In this document: positions 1-10,649 of the stretch, one piece after another
Layout of the letters: each line of letters opens with the position of its first letter
Numbering within the stretch: the stretch's first letter is position 1
NCBI RefSeq assembly: GCF_963678635.1
Contig: NC_087071.1
Span: 17,297,613 to 17,361,612 of the forward strand
Reading direction: 5' to 3'
Source of the DNA: Symsagittifera roscoffensis
Taxonomy: Eukaryota; Xenacoelomorpha; Acoela; Convolutidae
DNA: 64,000 bases
Notes under the pieces: model-generated
What the model was told of the DNA's origin: nothing
The model's input: the letters and a program-made list of their open reading frames with translations, nothing else
Database searches by the model: none
Made by a program: the position numbers and the translations under genes

Positions 1-3000
1 GTTTTCGAATACTTAAAATAAGATAGAAATGTAAGGCGTTTTAACTTTCACAAATTGGCCAAACCGCAAAAGTTATCTCATCCCATCTATGTTTTTTCCT
101 TTCCCTATTTTTGCTGGTAAAATTTGTTTGTTGATTTCTAAAAATCATTTTTTGTAGACTGAATGTAAATTTAAATTTGAAAGTTTTCAGAAGGAAAAAC
201 CACATCGTGCGCAAATATCTTGCGCGTTTTTTCATGTGCATCAACTAACTTTATACTTTATACTTTATACTAATAAGCAAACTATTCCAACTTTTTGTAT
301 GTCTTAGGAGTTTTATGTTTCCATGTTGAAGGAATTTCATGTTGATATCTACCTTGTGCATAGTGTAGTCAATATAAATGAAATTATAAAACCACGCTAT
401 CTGGCTGACATGCTCAATCATAGTTTAAGAAGACTTTAGGTGAGTTTTATTTGGATTTCGTTTAGATTTAGGATGGGTGGCTTTCCATTTTTTTAATGAA
501 AAGCCAATTGGTTTATCTGATAGTTTTATAAGCTTAAAGTATTCGGTTTTCAATTTGCCTAATTTTTCTTTAGTTGAAAGTACTGTTATTTTTAAATTTG
601 CTGTAAATAAGTCTGATATTGAAGGCTTTTTTTCATGTTTTTCTAAAATAAATTTTAGGACTTTTTATACTAAAATAGCCATTTTATAGAGCGTAGTTTC
701 GAGTGCTATTTTTTTCTATTAAGCTTCTGTTAAGCAACGTAATAGTTTCTGGTTAAAAAATCTTTTCTTTTTTTTGAAAAAAAAACAAACTTGGATGTTT
801 TTTTAGGCAAAATGATCACCCGTTATAAAAAATGCAAACTAATTAACAGAAACGCGGTAGCTTGCCTCATTTTTAATTTGGATTGAGTTCTAAGCCTGAT
901 TAATTTGCGGCTTATGCATTACTACACCGTATACATTGCTCGTTAATTATTTCAAATTGACAAAATAGCAAATTTCAAACCAGTATATTTTGAGGAAAGT
1001 TATTGCAAGTGAAAAAGTGGGTTAAATCTTTTTGTTCCGACTTTCGGAATAAAACGGAATGTTTATGCTCGGTGTGTGTTTTTTTGTTCAGTCAGTTTTC
1101 GCCGATCGAAATAATATTTTTCAACAAAATTTTTTATACCCAATTGAAGATTTCGACTTTCTAAATTCAAAATTAAAAAGATATTTTACCTCCGATAATT
1201 TTTGTAAAGTTCTGGGGGTTTGAAAATTGTCAAATTGGCCATTTTCTGGACTAAATTATGCGCGCTTTGAAGAATTTATTCGCAACGCTGAGAGCGTAAC
1301 GCGAATTGTTTATGCGTGGCGAATCATCGCGCACAAGAAAATCGTTCCAAATTGAGTTGAAGCTAGTTAATTGGTCGCATTAATTTTGTTTAAACGCCTC
1401 AAAAATTCACACTTTGATGTTCTCCAAAACGTATAGATTTTCAATAATTTCTTTCCTCAAAAACTATTCGATATGATTTAGGGGACCGTTGAAATATTCA
1501 GGGCTTTGCCCTGATATACGAGCAGTCTTGTTGGCCATTTAATATCAAAATTTTAGTACTTTTCAATTGCAAAAAGAAGAAAAAACTCGGGAAAAATGGC
1601 TAGTTAAAAATTCGTTTGAAGAAAAAAACCACACCGAGAACAAACATTTCGTTTTTGTCACTTTCTTTAGAAAGTCGGAATAAAATAACATTGTTATTGC
1701 CCGTTTAATTGCGAAATAAAATTGCTATTTTTTGTTTTACAGGAAATTGTATGCTGCTAAAATTTACCATAAGTGAATGTTACATGAAAATTAACCTGTA
1801 TTTTCCATATGTATTACACTCATAAAGTACTCGTCATCATTGATGTCCCAAATAGTCAAAACTCTTTCCCGCAGAATTGTCTCTTGAAGCACGTCGGCTC
1901 TGAAATTAGATTAAAACAAAGTTAAGGGAAATTGGGACCCTTTTCCTCTATTTGACCTACATGGCAAATATTCGATTTCATAGCAGCTTGTCGCCCACTA
2001 AGGCTAAATGTGGAGGTCACGATGCGAGAAAGTATGAAGAATAAATCTGCCATCATAATTGTTATTTTGTTCACAATACCAAATTTCATTACATAATAAC
2101 AACGTTAAGCTTGCTTTAAAAATTGAAATTCAAAGCGGAAAAATCCAAAAACGTTCCATTGTTTTTGTTTCAGAAGCCGATAGAGTTTTTGATGAAAATT
2201 TATGTATAATATCTGATCATAGCTTAGAACGACATGTTTCAACACTATTGGGTGATCACCTCTGTTTGCAACGCAGATCAGTAGTACCCAAACCACACAT
2301 CCCATACATTCCTCCGGGGGGAGGTCTTCTATTGCAGAGGGGGATAAGGGAAGCCGGATCCATGAGGGGGGAGTCCAACTTGATCAAGCCTATGTCGTTG
2401 GTGGCGTCATAGTGCCATTTAGGAGGTCTGGAACATATTCTTAAAATGTTGAAATACGTTCAAAAAATGTGTATCGAACAGAAATTATGAGCCTGTTAGT
2501 CGATGATTAGTTTCTCGGAAACAGCACACAAAAAAATTGGTTGGCTATCTTTATGTTATAGAAAAAACAGTCTTGATCATATTTTTTTTCAGAAGAATTC
2601 CTGCTTTGATACTATTTTCCATCATCAGTATTCGCTCTATCAACCCTATAACAGCTTTTCTAAAGTCGCCTTTGGTGACGTTTTCCTCATTTTTGTGGGG
2701 AGAACTCGGAAAAAAACGCAATTTCCGATCAAAGTCTTTCAAAAAAGTTCACATGCAGTTTTTAGTTTGGGTTTTCTCCGTATCCTGATCAATGGTTTTC
2801 CCAAGCGTCATTCAGATCTCTGGGTTGAACCCAAAAATTGAGTTTTGTTTGATGAACATATATTTCTGATGATTTATACTAAGTAAAAAAAAGTGATGCA
2901 ACGAAATAATTTCCAAAATGAGTTTTTGCTGCAATCTTGTGCTCATGAAACACTTTCATTCTCTTTGGGAAAACAACAGACAGACAGTGTGTGTGTTTGA

Positions 3001-3974
3001 ACTTATAGAAACAAAAAACTGCAGAAATCTAGATACAATGAGCCCCTTGCATCAGAAATGCTTTATTCGTAGCCGCCTAATCCTGAATAAATCATAAAAT
3101 CATAAATTTTTTCAGTTGCGTTACTTTTTTTCGTTACCTTACTAGTAATGGCGCTAACAAAATCATGATTTCAACTTTTTGTTTTCTCACTTTTTGAGAA
3201 TAATTTCCCCGGCGCCCTAACGGGCTGATCAACAAGAAACAAGCTGTTTGAAACCAGGCAAAAGTTAAAAAACACGTTTGTGCGCTTACAATTTCAAAAT
3301 ATTTGGAAACTTTCTCATAATCTTATTTCTCTGATTAAGTCGATACGAACTTCCAATGACCAATTAAAACCCATAAACGAGAAAACCCTGTAATTGCGTT
3401 AACGTACTTGATTGAAAAGGATAATGCTAACAAGTTATTATCACTTACTCGGAGGGATTTTGCATTAAAAATGTGAAACAATGATGACTTTGAACTCAAC
3501 GATTAATCAAGTTTTTTTTCATGTTACTTTGCATTTGTTTTCTTTGCCATTGCTTTGTCTTTCTTTTACTCCCCAAAAATAGTAAGACTTTGAGCAACTT
3601 CATGATACAGAAGCGCCTTTATCATATTTATGGTAAACTTAAACAACATGTTTTTGATGAGAGAGAAAAAAAGTATTTTATACACCTGGGATGAATAAGT
3701 TCGGCTCGAATAATTTTTATTTTTGCACAAATTTTTGCCAGAAACGAGGACAATATCAGAGAAAAAAGTTCGAAAACCAGAACGATTAAAAATGCATAAA
3801 TGGGCGATTACGTCTGGAGTGCTTGCTATTCCTGAGACAAAAACTTTTCAAATTTCTGACTGATTTTTGGTGATAACGCGGAGTACAGACGCATACGAAA
3901 CGCAAAAACCACCAAAAACTGGCAAGTAGTTTTCACTTTTGTAATTCTCGTAAATCTTTTCTAAATTGTTAATA
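1..3974. other. Left flank, no convincing gene
   Basis: AT-rich DNA before the first LTR. The only ORFs are short and low-complexity, with no recognisable domain or splice-consistent exon chain. A G/C-rich patch lies at about 2310-2400. One MITE-like inverted-repeat element is described separately. I see nothing else that I can support. Confidence 0.6.
1035..1680. repeat. MITE-like element with terminal inverted repeats
   Basis: The stretch 1035-1076 (containing TTCCGACTTTCGG, ACGGAATGTTTATGCTCGG) is repeated in inverted orientation at about 1630-1680 (CACACCGAGAACAAACATTTC through AAAGTCGGAA). The interior is AT-rich and non-coding. A related copy of the right end, including AAAAATGGCTAGTTAAAAA, recurs at about 45012-45106, so this is a dispersed repeat family. 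No clear target duplication was seen. Confidence 0.4.
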
Positions 3975-4383
3975 TGGAACCTGATCTAAACTACATTTTA
4001 TGATTGGATAAATTAGATATTTTACCACTGTAAAGTATTTAATATTAACCAATCATGATCCATCTAACTAACAACCCACTTATTTGTAAGTGCTGAAATT
4101 ACTGGTAATTTCAGCACCGGAGAGATTGAATTTAACATAGAAATTACTTGCCTCTCCAAAAGGACTTCAGCAGCCGCAATAAACCAGTATACCCTAGATC
4201 TATTGAGCCTAGCAGAGACTAGTTAAACAACCTGAGACTAGATAGTATAAGAGTAAGATTAGGATCGGTATTAGACTAAGAAGTTGCACGAATCTATCCG
4301 GCCGAAAATAAGATAGCGTGACGAGCAGACGGTGTACCCTATCCGAAATTGCTCTATGAGTTAACCACATCGGTAATAACTCA
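3975..4383 (+). repeat. 5' LTR, copy 1
   Basis: 409 bp, TG...CA boundaries, near-identical to 22444-22853. It contains AATAAA at 4178, TATAAGAG at 4246, an ATGATTGG/CCAATCAT inverted pair in its first 80 bp, and a 13-bp hairpin at 4090-4117. The differences from the 3' LTR that I can see are about five substitutions and one indel. Confidence 0.93.
4090..4117 (+). other. Conserved LTR hairpin
   Basis: GTGCTGAAATTAC, two loop bases (TG), then GTAATTTCAGCAC: a perfect 13-bp stem. The same hairpin is at 22559-22586, at 50515-50542 (where the only mismatch becomes a G-U wobble in the sense RNA), and in the diverged solo LTR at 46868-46893 with several base changes that stay paired. This pattern implies that the RNA fold is kept. 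Its role is unknown; a 3'-end-processing, dimerisation or packaging function would be guesses. Confidence 0.7.
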
Positions 4384-4385
4384 TC

Positions 4386-4395
4386 TGGTGCGACC
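4386..4395 (+). promoter_or_regulatory. Primer binding site
   Basis: TGGTGCGACC starts two bases after the 5' LTR, as expected for a site complementary to the 3' CCA end of a tRNA (tRNA end would read GGTCGCACCA). I cannot name the tRNA. In copy 2 the matching site falls just beyond the window end. Confidence 0.65.
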
Positions 4396-4470
4396 ATAAG
4401 TCTCGAACAAGACCTTAATAGCTTAGAATTAACCAAAAATAGATTAGAATTTAGACAAAACATTTTTAAA

Positions 4471-4704
4471 ATGTTACACAACGATAATTTAATCGAAGTG
4501 TCTCTACGACTCAATAGATCAAAGCCAATATTCCGAACGATAACAGAACTACCCGGAATTGGAAGAAGACCTCGAACCAGAGACGACATACGACAAAGTA
4601 GAAACCTACCATATAGTTATATGATAGTACGGCAAAAGCCAACACAAACTTTTATATTTAGAATTTTATTAGCAATGAATTTAGATTTTCATTTGCAAAC
4701 ATAA
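4471..4704 (+). CDS. Small leader ORF, unknown
   Basis: A 77-codon ATG ORF shortly after the PBS. The same ORF is open in copy 2 (63695-63928, minus), with about seven amino-acid differences and no stop or length change. It is Arg/Ile-rich with no recognised domain. It could be a real leader peptide or upstream regulatory ORF, or chance conservation between young copies. On sequence alone I cannot decide. Confidence 0.3.
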   Translation: MLHNDNLIEVSLRLNRSKPIFRTITELPGIGRRPRTRDDIRQSRNLPYSYMIVRQKPTQTFIFRILLAMNLDFHLQT

Positions 4705-5634
4705 CATTTTGAAGTCAAAATTTCATGATCATTACAGGCGCTAAACAAAATTATTAATATACAATAACGATTGATAAAAAGATCTCAGATCGTTTTCCTA
4801 AAATTCTGCAGTATTATATAAAACATGTTTGGAAAATATTTATTGAAAAACAAAACAAAAATTAGTAGCATGACAATAAACTGTTAGTAATCATAAAATC
4901 ATCAGTTGCCCCAGCTTCATCACCTAAAACATAACAGCAATCATAAGCTCACTAATATCATTAAAACACTAAATCTTTTTCTTAAATAAATTTAAACCAT
5001 TTTAAATTTAAATTCACTTAATTTTAAAATCAGATCATCAAGGCTTATCCTTGGATCTTAATTAATTTTCTATTTAATTAAATTTAAAACTTGATCATCA
5101 AGGCCTATCCTTGGATCAAAAAGAACAATTTTGTTCTGCCCCACCCACTTAGCCAGTGTCTAACGACCTCAAACGTCGATTCACTATCCAACCCTTTCAA
5201 CAAACCCAAGACTAATCGAAATTTTTGAACAAACCTAATCATTCAAATTAGGATAAACAGTGAAGAACCTTCGGTTATTCATCCTTCACTTGAACCCTCC
5301 TCTTACCAGACCCAGAATAAATCTTAGACTTAGTAAGTTTAAAATAGTATCTAACGAACTACTCGCGTTCTAATTATAACTGAACCTTGTGGATCGATTT
5401 ACTATTCTCCAACCCTTGAACACAATCACTACCCCTAAGTAAGATTCAGTAAGTTAACACCTTAGCTTATATTAGCCACGAGAAAGTAAAAAATCATTCT
5501 TCGGAATCGATATACCTTTCTCTCCAACCCTGAACAAATAGACCCAGGTTAAGCTAACCAAAAATCGTAAAGACTAACAATTTAAGAAAATAGAAATCAT
5601 CTAACAACTTTTTGCATCCGTCATCCTAAGCCTT
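4705..5634 (+). other. Non-coding 5' leader with repeated stem-loops
   Basis: No gene seen. Two near-identical motifs at 5033-5057 and 5093-5117 (GATCATCAAGG, then C-T-TAT or C-C-TAT, then CCTTGGATC) can each form a CAAGG/CCTTG stem-loop. Copy 2 keeps both (63279-63303 and 63339-63363). Further on, a diverged motif (TCGATTTACT then CTCCAACCCTTGAAC) recurs at about 5175, 5394 and 5505. Paired stem-loops upstream of gag are where retroelements keep packaging and dimerisation signals, so that is my inference for them. Confidence 0.5.
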
Positions 5635-6102
5635 ATGTCATTTAAAAATCTAGGAAACAAACAAACAATCGTTTTACACAACTGTGAAATAGATAACAAA
5701 AAATATGACCTTGTAATCACACCTCATACACAAACAGTTGGATATATTAGAACAAAACGACAAACACTAAAAAAGAAAATAATAACCAAACAAAGACAAA
5801 TAACACGAAAAAGATTTTCCAAAAATAGAAACGCATTTTAAGAATCAGAAGCCAACAATTTAGACGAACTTTACAAATTAAAAGAATCTATAGATAGAAA
5901 TTGCCCCATCCACGATCAATTATATTTTTCAGATTCAGAAACAACCTCAAATTCATCAAAAAGAGGAAAAAGAAGAATAAAAAAGCAATATAAACACAAA
6001 CCAGTACACTTGTATAATTGGAATCAACCAATTAGACACATCGATAATTACCTATTAACAGTCATTAAACGAAAAAATGAGCCAAACACACACTCCCAGT
6101 GA
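5635..6102 (+). pseudogene. Pre-gag basic accessory ORF (stop-interrupted)
   Basis: The ORF starts with ATG at 5635 and would end at TGA 6100-6102, overlapping the gag start (6077) by 26 nt. In copy 1 an in-frame TAA at 5839-5841 cuts it after 68 codons; in copy 2 it is intact at 155 codons. The protein has a lysine/arginine-rich middle and a second basic cluster (KRGKRRIKKQYKHKP), so nucleic-acid binding or nuclear targeting is plausible. No known family recognised. Its position and overlap suggest translation from the genomic RNA by leaky scanning or reinitiation with gag. Confidence 0.6.
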
Positions 6103-9100
6103 AGATAGTCCAGATGATGATGATATCTACCCCTTCTTAGTAGATGCACCCGATAATAGAGGACAGCATGATCTTTGCAAGAATTTTCTCTTAAATTTGT
6201 TTGAACCCGGAATTAGCCCATGTAAAACAGAGTTCCCAGATGTAAAAATAAAAAGACAGATTATTGATCACTATCTGAAAGATATATGTAACTTAACACA
6301 ACAATACGGAATCTACACCATAGAATTCAGCTCACCAAACCCGAATCACCGCAAATATGTAATTCAAACAGACGATCTTGATTTAGAATTTTCAAAAGTA
6401 TTCTCAGAATATATAAAAAGCATACAATATCATAACTCACAAAGAGCAAACTCCATATTTACCAATGAAGTTTTTGCAATAATATATAGTTATATTTCAA
6501 TATTAGAAAACGAAACCCCAATCTCAAATGTCTCACCGACAGAGACATCCAAACATATAAAGGTACGACATGAAATCACACTATTCTCAACTTTTCTAAA
6601 TATAATTAAAGAAAATTTCACTAAAGATGATGTTTCACAACATACAAAACATGACTTACAAAAATTTTTGGCATGGTTTATAATAGATTATTTCACACAT
6701 AATATAGATTTAATTTCACAAGCAAGAAAAAATTTCAGACCCCAAAGTTCAAACGATGATACCGCCATCACAGAACAATCAGACTATGTTTGGGACCCCG
6801 AATGGTGTCATTATGCATCCATAAATATCCCACAATCAATCTCAAGTCAGGCAATAAGTACAATATCTTATGCACGAGATTATGTAAGGGTAATACCATT
6901 ATCCATTGATGCAACACCATTAAACTACAATACATTTTTACCCGATACGCGAAATAACAGTTTAAATTCGACTGTGATACACAATGAAAACCTAAATGGA
7001 ACTAGAAACCTCACTCAACAAGATTTTCAAACACCATCACACTTCACAAATGAAGAAATCGTCCAAACAACAACAACTACACAACAAAGTATTTCACCGA
7101 TACGTCCAAATTTAACAACACCAAGAAACACAAACACTTCACTAGCACAGGTAACCTTACAATCAACCGTTAAATCTTCGGTTGCTCCAAAATACCCACA
7201 AATGGATTATCAAACATATAGACCCATGACAATACCGTCAAAAACACGCAGAACATTCACAAGAAACACTTTTGCGGAACACAATTATAATTACACACAT
7301 TCATCAAAAACAAACTATCCCCCACGAAAAAAAAATCATAATCAGATAAGATCTCAATATTGGGATAAACCAATGACAACAACCAACTCGGTAAATTTTC
7401 AAACTAATTTACATCCTCCACAGGATCGTTGTGAAAATTATCCATTCTTTCAACAGAATAAAAATAAAAAACAAGCATCTCATCAAACGGATTATCTATC
7501 CTCTGATGATGATTATTTACAACCAGATATATTTGCACCATACAATCAAAAATACCATGGACAAAGAATACAGAAACCACATACAAATCATAGAATTTTT
7601 TCTCCACACCCAATAGATACACAAAATCAACAACCAATACAAATGCAAAACCCAATTAATACACAATCTTTTCAACCAATTCAGCCACAAAACCCAATGA
7701 TCACACACTCGTATCAACCAACACAAATGCAAAATGAAATACCACTCCCATATTACCTTCAACAACACGAAATAACAAATAATCAACTTTCAAATTTTTC
7801 ACAAATGCCAAATGCCGCAGAATCATTACAAATGACAATGAATCCATACCTTATGGGTGGATCATCAATAACATCAAACAAACCTTTAATGGTATTCACA
7901 GGAACAGACCCTGAATATTCTGTAGAAGATTATTTAAATGCAGTGACAGCAAATTTGATTTTAAATATAGGACCTGAACCAATTAATACGCCACTACATC
8001 AAAATTGGATACATCGACGCACAGCGTTGATACAGACAACCTTAGACGGCGCAGCCCAAAAATGGTTTTCAGTATTGCCTATAGAAATAAAATCAAATTG
8101 GAAAAGATTCACACAAGAATTTTCAAAAATGTTTGACTCCGAGAGAAATAAACAACAACAAAGAGTTTTATGTAATGAAATTCGCAGATTACCAAATGAA
8201 ACCATCAAACAATTAGCAGTACGTATCGAAACACTAGTTCGAAAAGCATATTCATTAAATACACATGACTATAAAAACACAAAAATGACAGAAATCTTAA
8301 TGATGACCTTAACACCTCAATTAAGGAAAATAGCAATAAAAAAGAGAGCATCCCATCCCTCCTCAATTCGAGAGCCCGATTTAGATTTTCGAAAACTAGT
8401 AGACAAACTAGAGCAAGCGGAAATCACAATGAAACTTGAAGAAACAGAAAATCTGAAATTACAATATGTTAACCGAATCGAAACAAATACCACAAATATC
8501 AACCATATACAGGATTCAGATACAGACCTCGTTGAAAAAATCACTGAAATACTCAATATTTATGGAAAACACCCAAACTTTAAAAGCAAACCATCTTTTA
8601 AAAAATGGTGTAATTATTGCCGACGATACGGACATAGTATCTCTGAATGTAGACAAGAACAACAAGATAACCAGAACAAACCTCAAAAACATAGAGAACC
8701 AAACAAATCATTCTATCAATTTATGAAAAAAGATCAAAATTTACCAAACAAAAACATATACAGTAACAACAGTTCAGGAAAACCACTTCCGAACAACACC
8801 AGTTACTCAAGGAACCAATCACCATATAACTCAAGTTATAGAGGAAGATCACCAGAACGAAGAAATACACAGAATTATTCACAAAATAATTATAATCAAT
8901 CAAATTGTCGAAATAACTATTCAAGATCAAATTCCAATGCAACACAATTTGTTTCTAGATCCAGTTCCCAATCAAACCCAAGGAATAAACACTATTCCAA
9001 TAATCAATCACGAAACTCATCATATAACAGAAACAGAAACTATTCACATAATAGAAATAGAAGTTATTCGAACAATCGAAATCAGAATTGCCCGAACAAT

Positions 9101-9184
9101 CGATCAAGGAATAACTCATATAACAGATCAAACTATAACAGACCAAACAATAATTATCAAAACAGATCACGAAATAATTCATAA
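6077..9184 (+). CDS. Gag (N-terminal extension, capsid, CCHC nucleocapsid), copy 1
   Basis: 1035 codons from ATG 6077. Residues about 1-250 form an acidic-start globular region of unknown family. Residues about 300-590 are Q/N/T/P-rich and disordered. Residues about 600-790 match the Ty3 retrotransposon capsid domain (FTGTDPEYSVEDYLNAV, then WFSVLP and EIRRLPNETIKQ). A zinc knuckle CNYCRRYGHSISEC (C-x2-C-x4-H-x4-C) lies at about residue 844. It is followed by a long Arg/Asn/Ser-rich RNA-binding tail. The TAA at 9182 is a lesion: copy 2 reads through this point into pol, and here the frame stays open to about 9595. Gag assembles particles and packages RNA. The ~600-residue extension before the capsid domain is unusually long. 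Confidence 0.85.
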   Translation: MSQTHTPSEDSPDDDDIYPFLVDAPDNRGQHDLCKNFLLNLFEPGISPCKTEFPDVKIKRQIIDHYLKDICNLTQQYGIYTIEFSSPNPNHRKYVIQTDDLDLEFSKVFSEYIKSIQYHNSQRANSIFTNEVFAIIYSYISILENETPISNVSPTETSKHIKVRHEITLFSTFLNIIKENFTKDDVSQHTKHDLQKFLAWFIIDYFTHNIDLISQARKNFRPQSSNDDTAITEQSDYVWDPEWCHYASINIPQSISSQAISTISYARDYVRVIPLSIDATPLNYNTFLPDTRNNSLNSTVIHNENLNGTRNLTQQDFQTPSHFTNEEIVQTTTTTQQSISPIRPNLTTPRNTNTSLAQVTLQSTVKSSVAPKYPQMDYQTYRPMTIPSKTRRTFTRNTFAEHNYNYTHSSKTNYPPRKKNHNQIRSQYWDKPMTTTNSVNFQTNLHPPQDRCENYPFFQQNKNKKQASHQTDYLSSDDDYLQPDIFAPYNQKYHGQRIQKPHTNHRIFSPHPIDTQNQQPIQMQNPINTQSFQPIQPQNPMITHSYQPTQMQNEIPLPYYLQQHEITNNQLSNFSQMPNAAESLQMTMNPYLMGGSSITSNKPLMVFTGTDPEYSVEDYLNAVTANLILNIGPEPINTPLHQNWIHRRTALIQTTLDGAAQKWFSVLPIEIKSNWKRFTQEFSKMFDSERNKQQQRVLCNEIRRLPNETIKQLAVRIETLVRKAYSLNTHDYKNTKMTEILMMTLTPQLRKIAIKKRASHPSSIREPDLDFRKLVDKLEQAEITMKLEETENLKLQYVNRIETNTTNINHIQDSDTDLVEKITEILNIYGKHPNFKSKPSFKKWCNYCRRYGHSISECRQEQQDNQNKPQKHREPNKSFYQFMKKDQNLPNKNIYSNNSSGKPLPNNTSYSRNQSPYNSSYRGRSPERRNTQNYSQNNYNQSNCRNNYSRSNSNATQFVSRSSSQSNPRNKHYSNNQSRNSSYNRNRNYSHNRNRSYSNNRNQNCPNNRSRNNSYNRSNYNRPNNNYQNRSRNNS

Positions 9185-9551
9185 AATCGACATTCAAGTT
9201 ACAATAATCGTTATAGAAATTATTCCCAATCACCACACAGAAATCATAACTATTATAATAATTCTAACAATCGCCACAGAAGTTGTACACCTAAACATCA
9301 AAGACATATTAATCAAGTACAATCAAATCCAGAAACAACATCAGACCCCCCAGGTATTGATAACACAGTAAACGACGAACTACAACTAAATCAGATAAAC
9401 TGTGGATCATCAGATTCAGAAAGTGATACAGAAAACACTATCTCCATAAATATGATAGCAGTCGAAAATGACTACGAACCTATTATATATGAACAACCTT
9501 TTTCATCACATATATATGAAAATCAATTAGAACTCCTTCACAATTATTATA

Positions 9552-10574
9552 TTGAACCCATCCATACTACACAAACGGCACAAGAAACTAACTAAATCCA
9601 ATGAAAATGACAAAACAAAATGCTTGAATACAAATCACATCTATCAAAATATACAAAAAGAACAACCCAAAGAAAAAATTTGGACAATACCATTTCTTTT
9701 AGAAAGTCCAAGAAACAAAGAATTTCAACCACCAGATCTTGAAATTGATTTTTTGATTGATTCAGGAGCAGAATCAAACATAATAAACATTCCCACATGG
9801 AATGAGATAAAAACATTACACCCAAAACTAACACCTCTTGAAACCTCCAGTAAACTAGCAACACCACAAGGATCAACATTGGTAAACTATGGAAAAATTC
9901 AATTATTTCTTCTCCCCACAAGAACAATAGAGCAAAACAAAATTTTAAATAAACCATTTAAACAAATATTTCATATCACTGATATTAAACACAATATCAT
10001 TGGAAAACCATTTATATCTAAATATATACCAACAATCAACATTTTGAATAGTAAAATACTAATCAAAGATAAATACACAAAAACAAAAGACACATCCCTA
10101 ACATTTTTTCAAAGATTAAATAAACAACCACCATTCTTTTCAAAATTTTATCCAATATATAACCAACAAAGAAAACACCTGAAACCACTATCAGGAAACA
10201 TATATAATTTCTCAATAAAACAATTTCACCAATATGATAAAAAACAAAATAAACAACAACTCTATATGTCAGACTTTGAATTCAAACCTATCCATAAATT
10301 TTTCAAAATCACAATTTCATCCATAAAATATTTGAAAAATTCGAATTCAGATATTATTTCGTTACATGTATACAACAATACACCGTATCAAGTAACATCA
10401 CCTTTAGGACTTTTAGGATATTGCGAAACCAACGCTACGATATCACCAATGCACGAAAAAGCATACCGCGTAAATAATATACTCCAATTATTAGATATTT
10501 GTCAATCAACAATTCTTAATGAAGAATTATCCATAAATAAAATAATAAGTAATGAAAAAAGAAATACAGATTAA
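9552..10574 (+). pseudogene. Pol segment 1: aspartic protease
   Basis: This open segment carries the retropepsin motif FLIDSGAESNII. In copy 2 it is continuous with gag. Here it is separated from gag by the TAA at 9182 and by a frame change near 9595-9620, and it is cut from RT by TAA at 10572-10574, after which the same frame stays open into RT. The protease would process Gag and Pol. About 200 residues between protease and RT have no recognised domain. This piece cannot be made as part of a Gag-Pol in this copy without recoding. Confidence 0.85.
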
Positions 10575-10649
10575 TTCACAAAAACCCCATATTTCAAACC
10601 TACATTCAACATAAATAACTATACAGAGGATCAACAGAAATTTTTAACA

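Noticed and set aside
2059..2412. 117-codon ORF ending in a G/C-rich patch
   Set aside because: No domain, low-complexity context, overlapped by an equally long antisense ORF; no splice or promoter support.
4033..4128. LTR palindrome as a CRISPR-like or tandem repeat
   Set aside because: It is a single hairpin per LTR, not an array.
8937..9371. 144-codon Ile/Thr/His-rich ORF overlapping the gag tail
   Set aside because: It is a shifted reading of the Asn/Arg/Ser repeat region; the same shift gives a similar ORF in copy 2.
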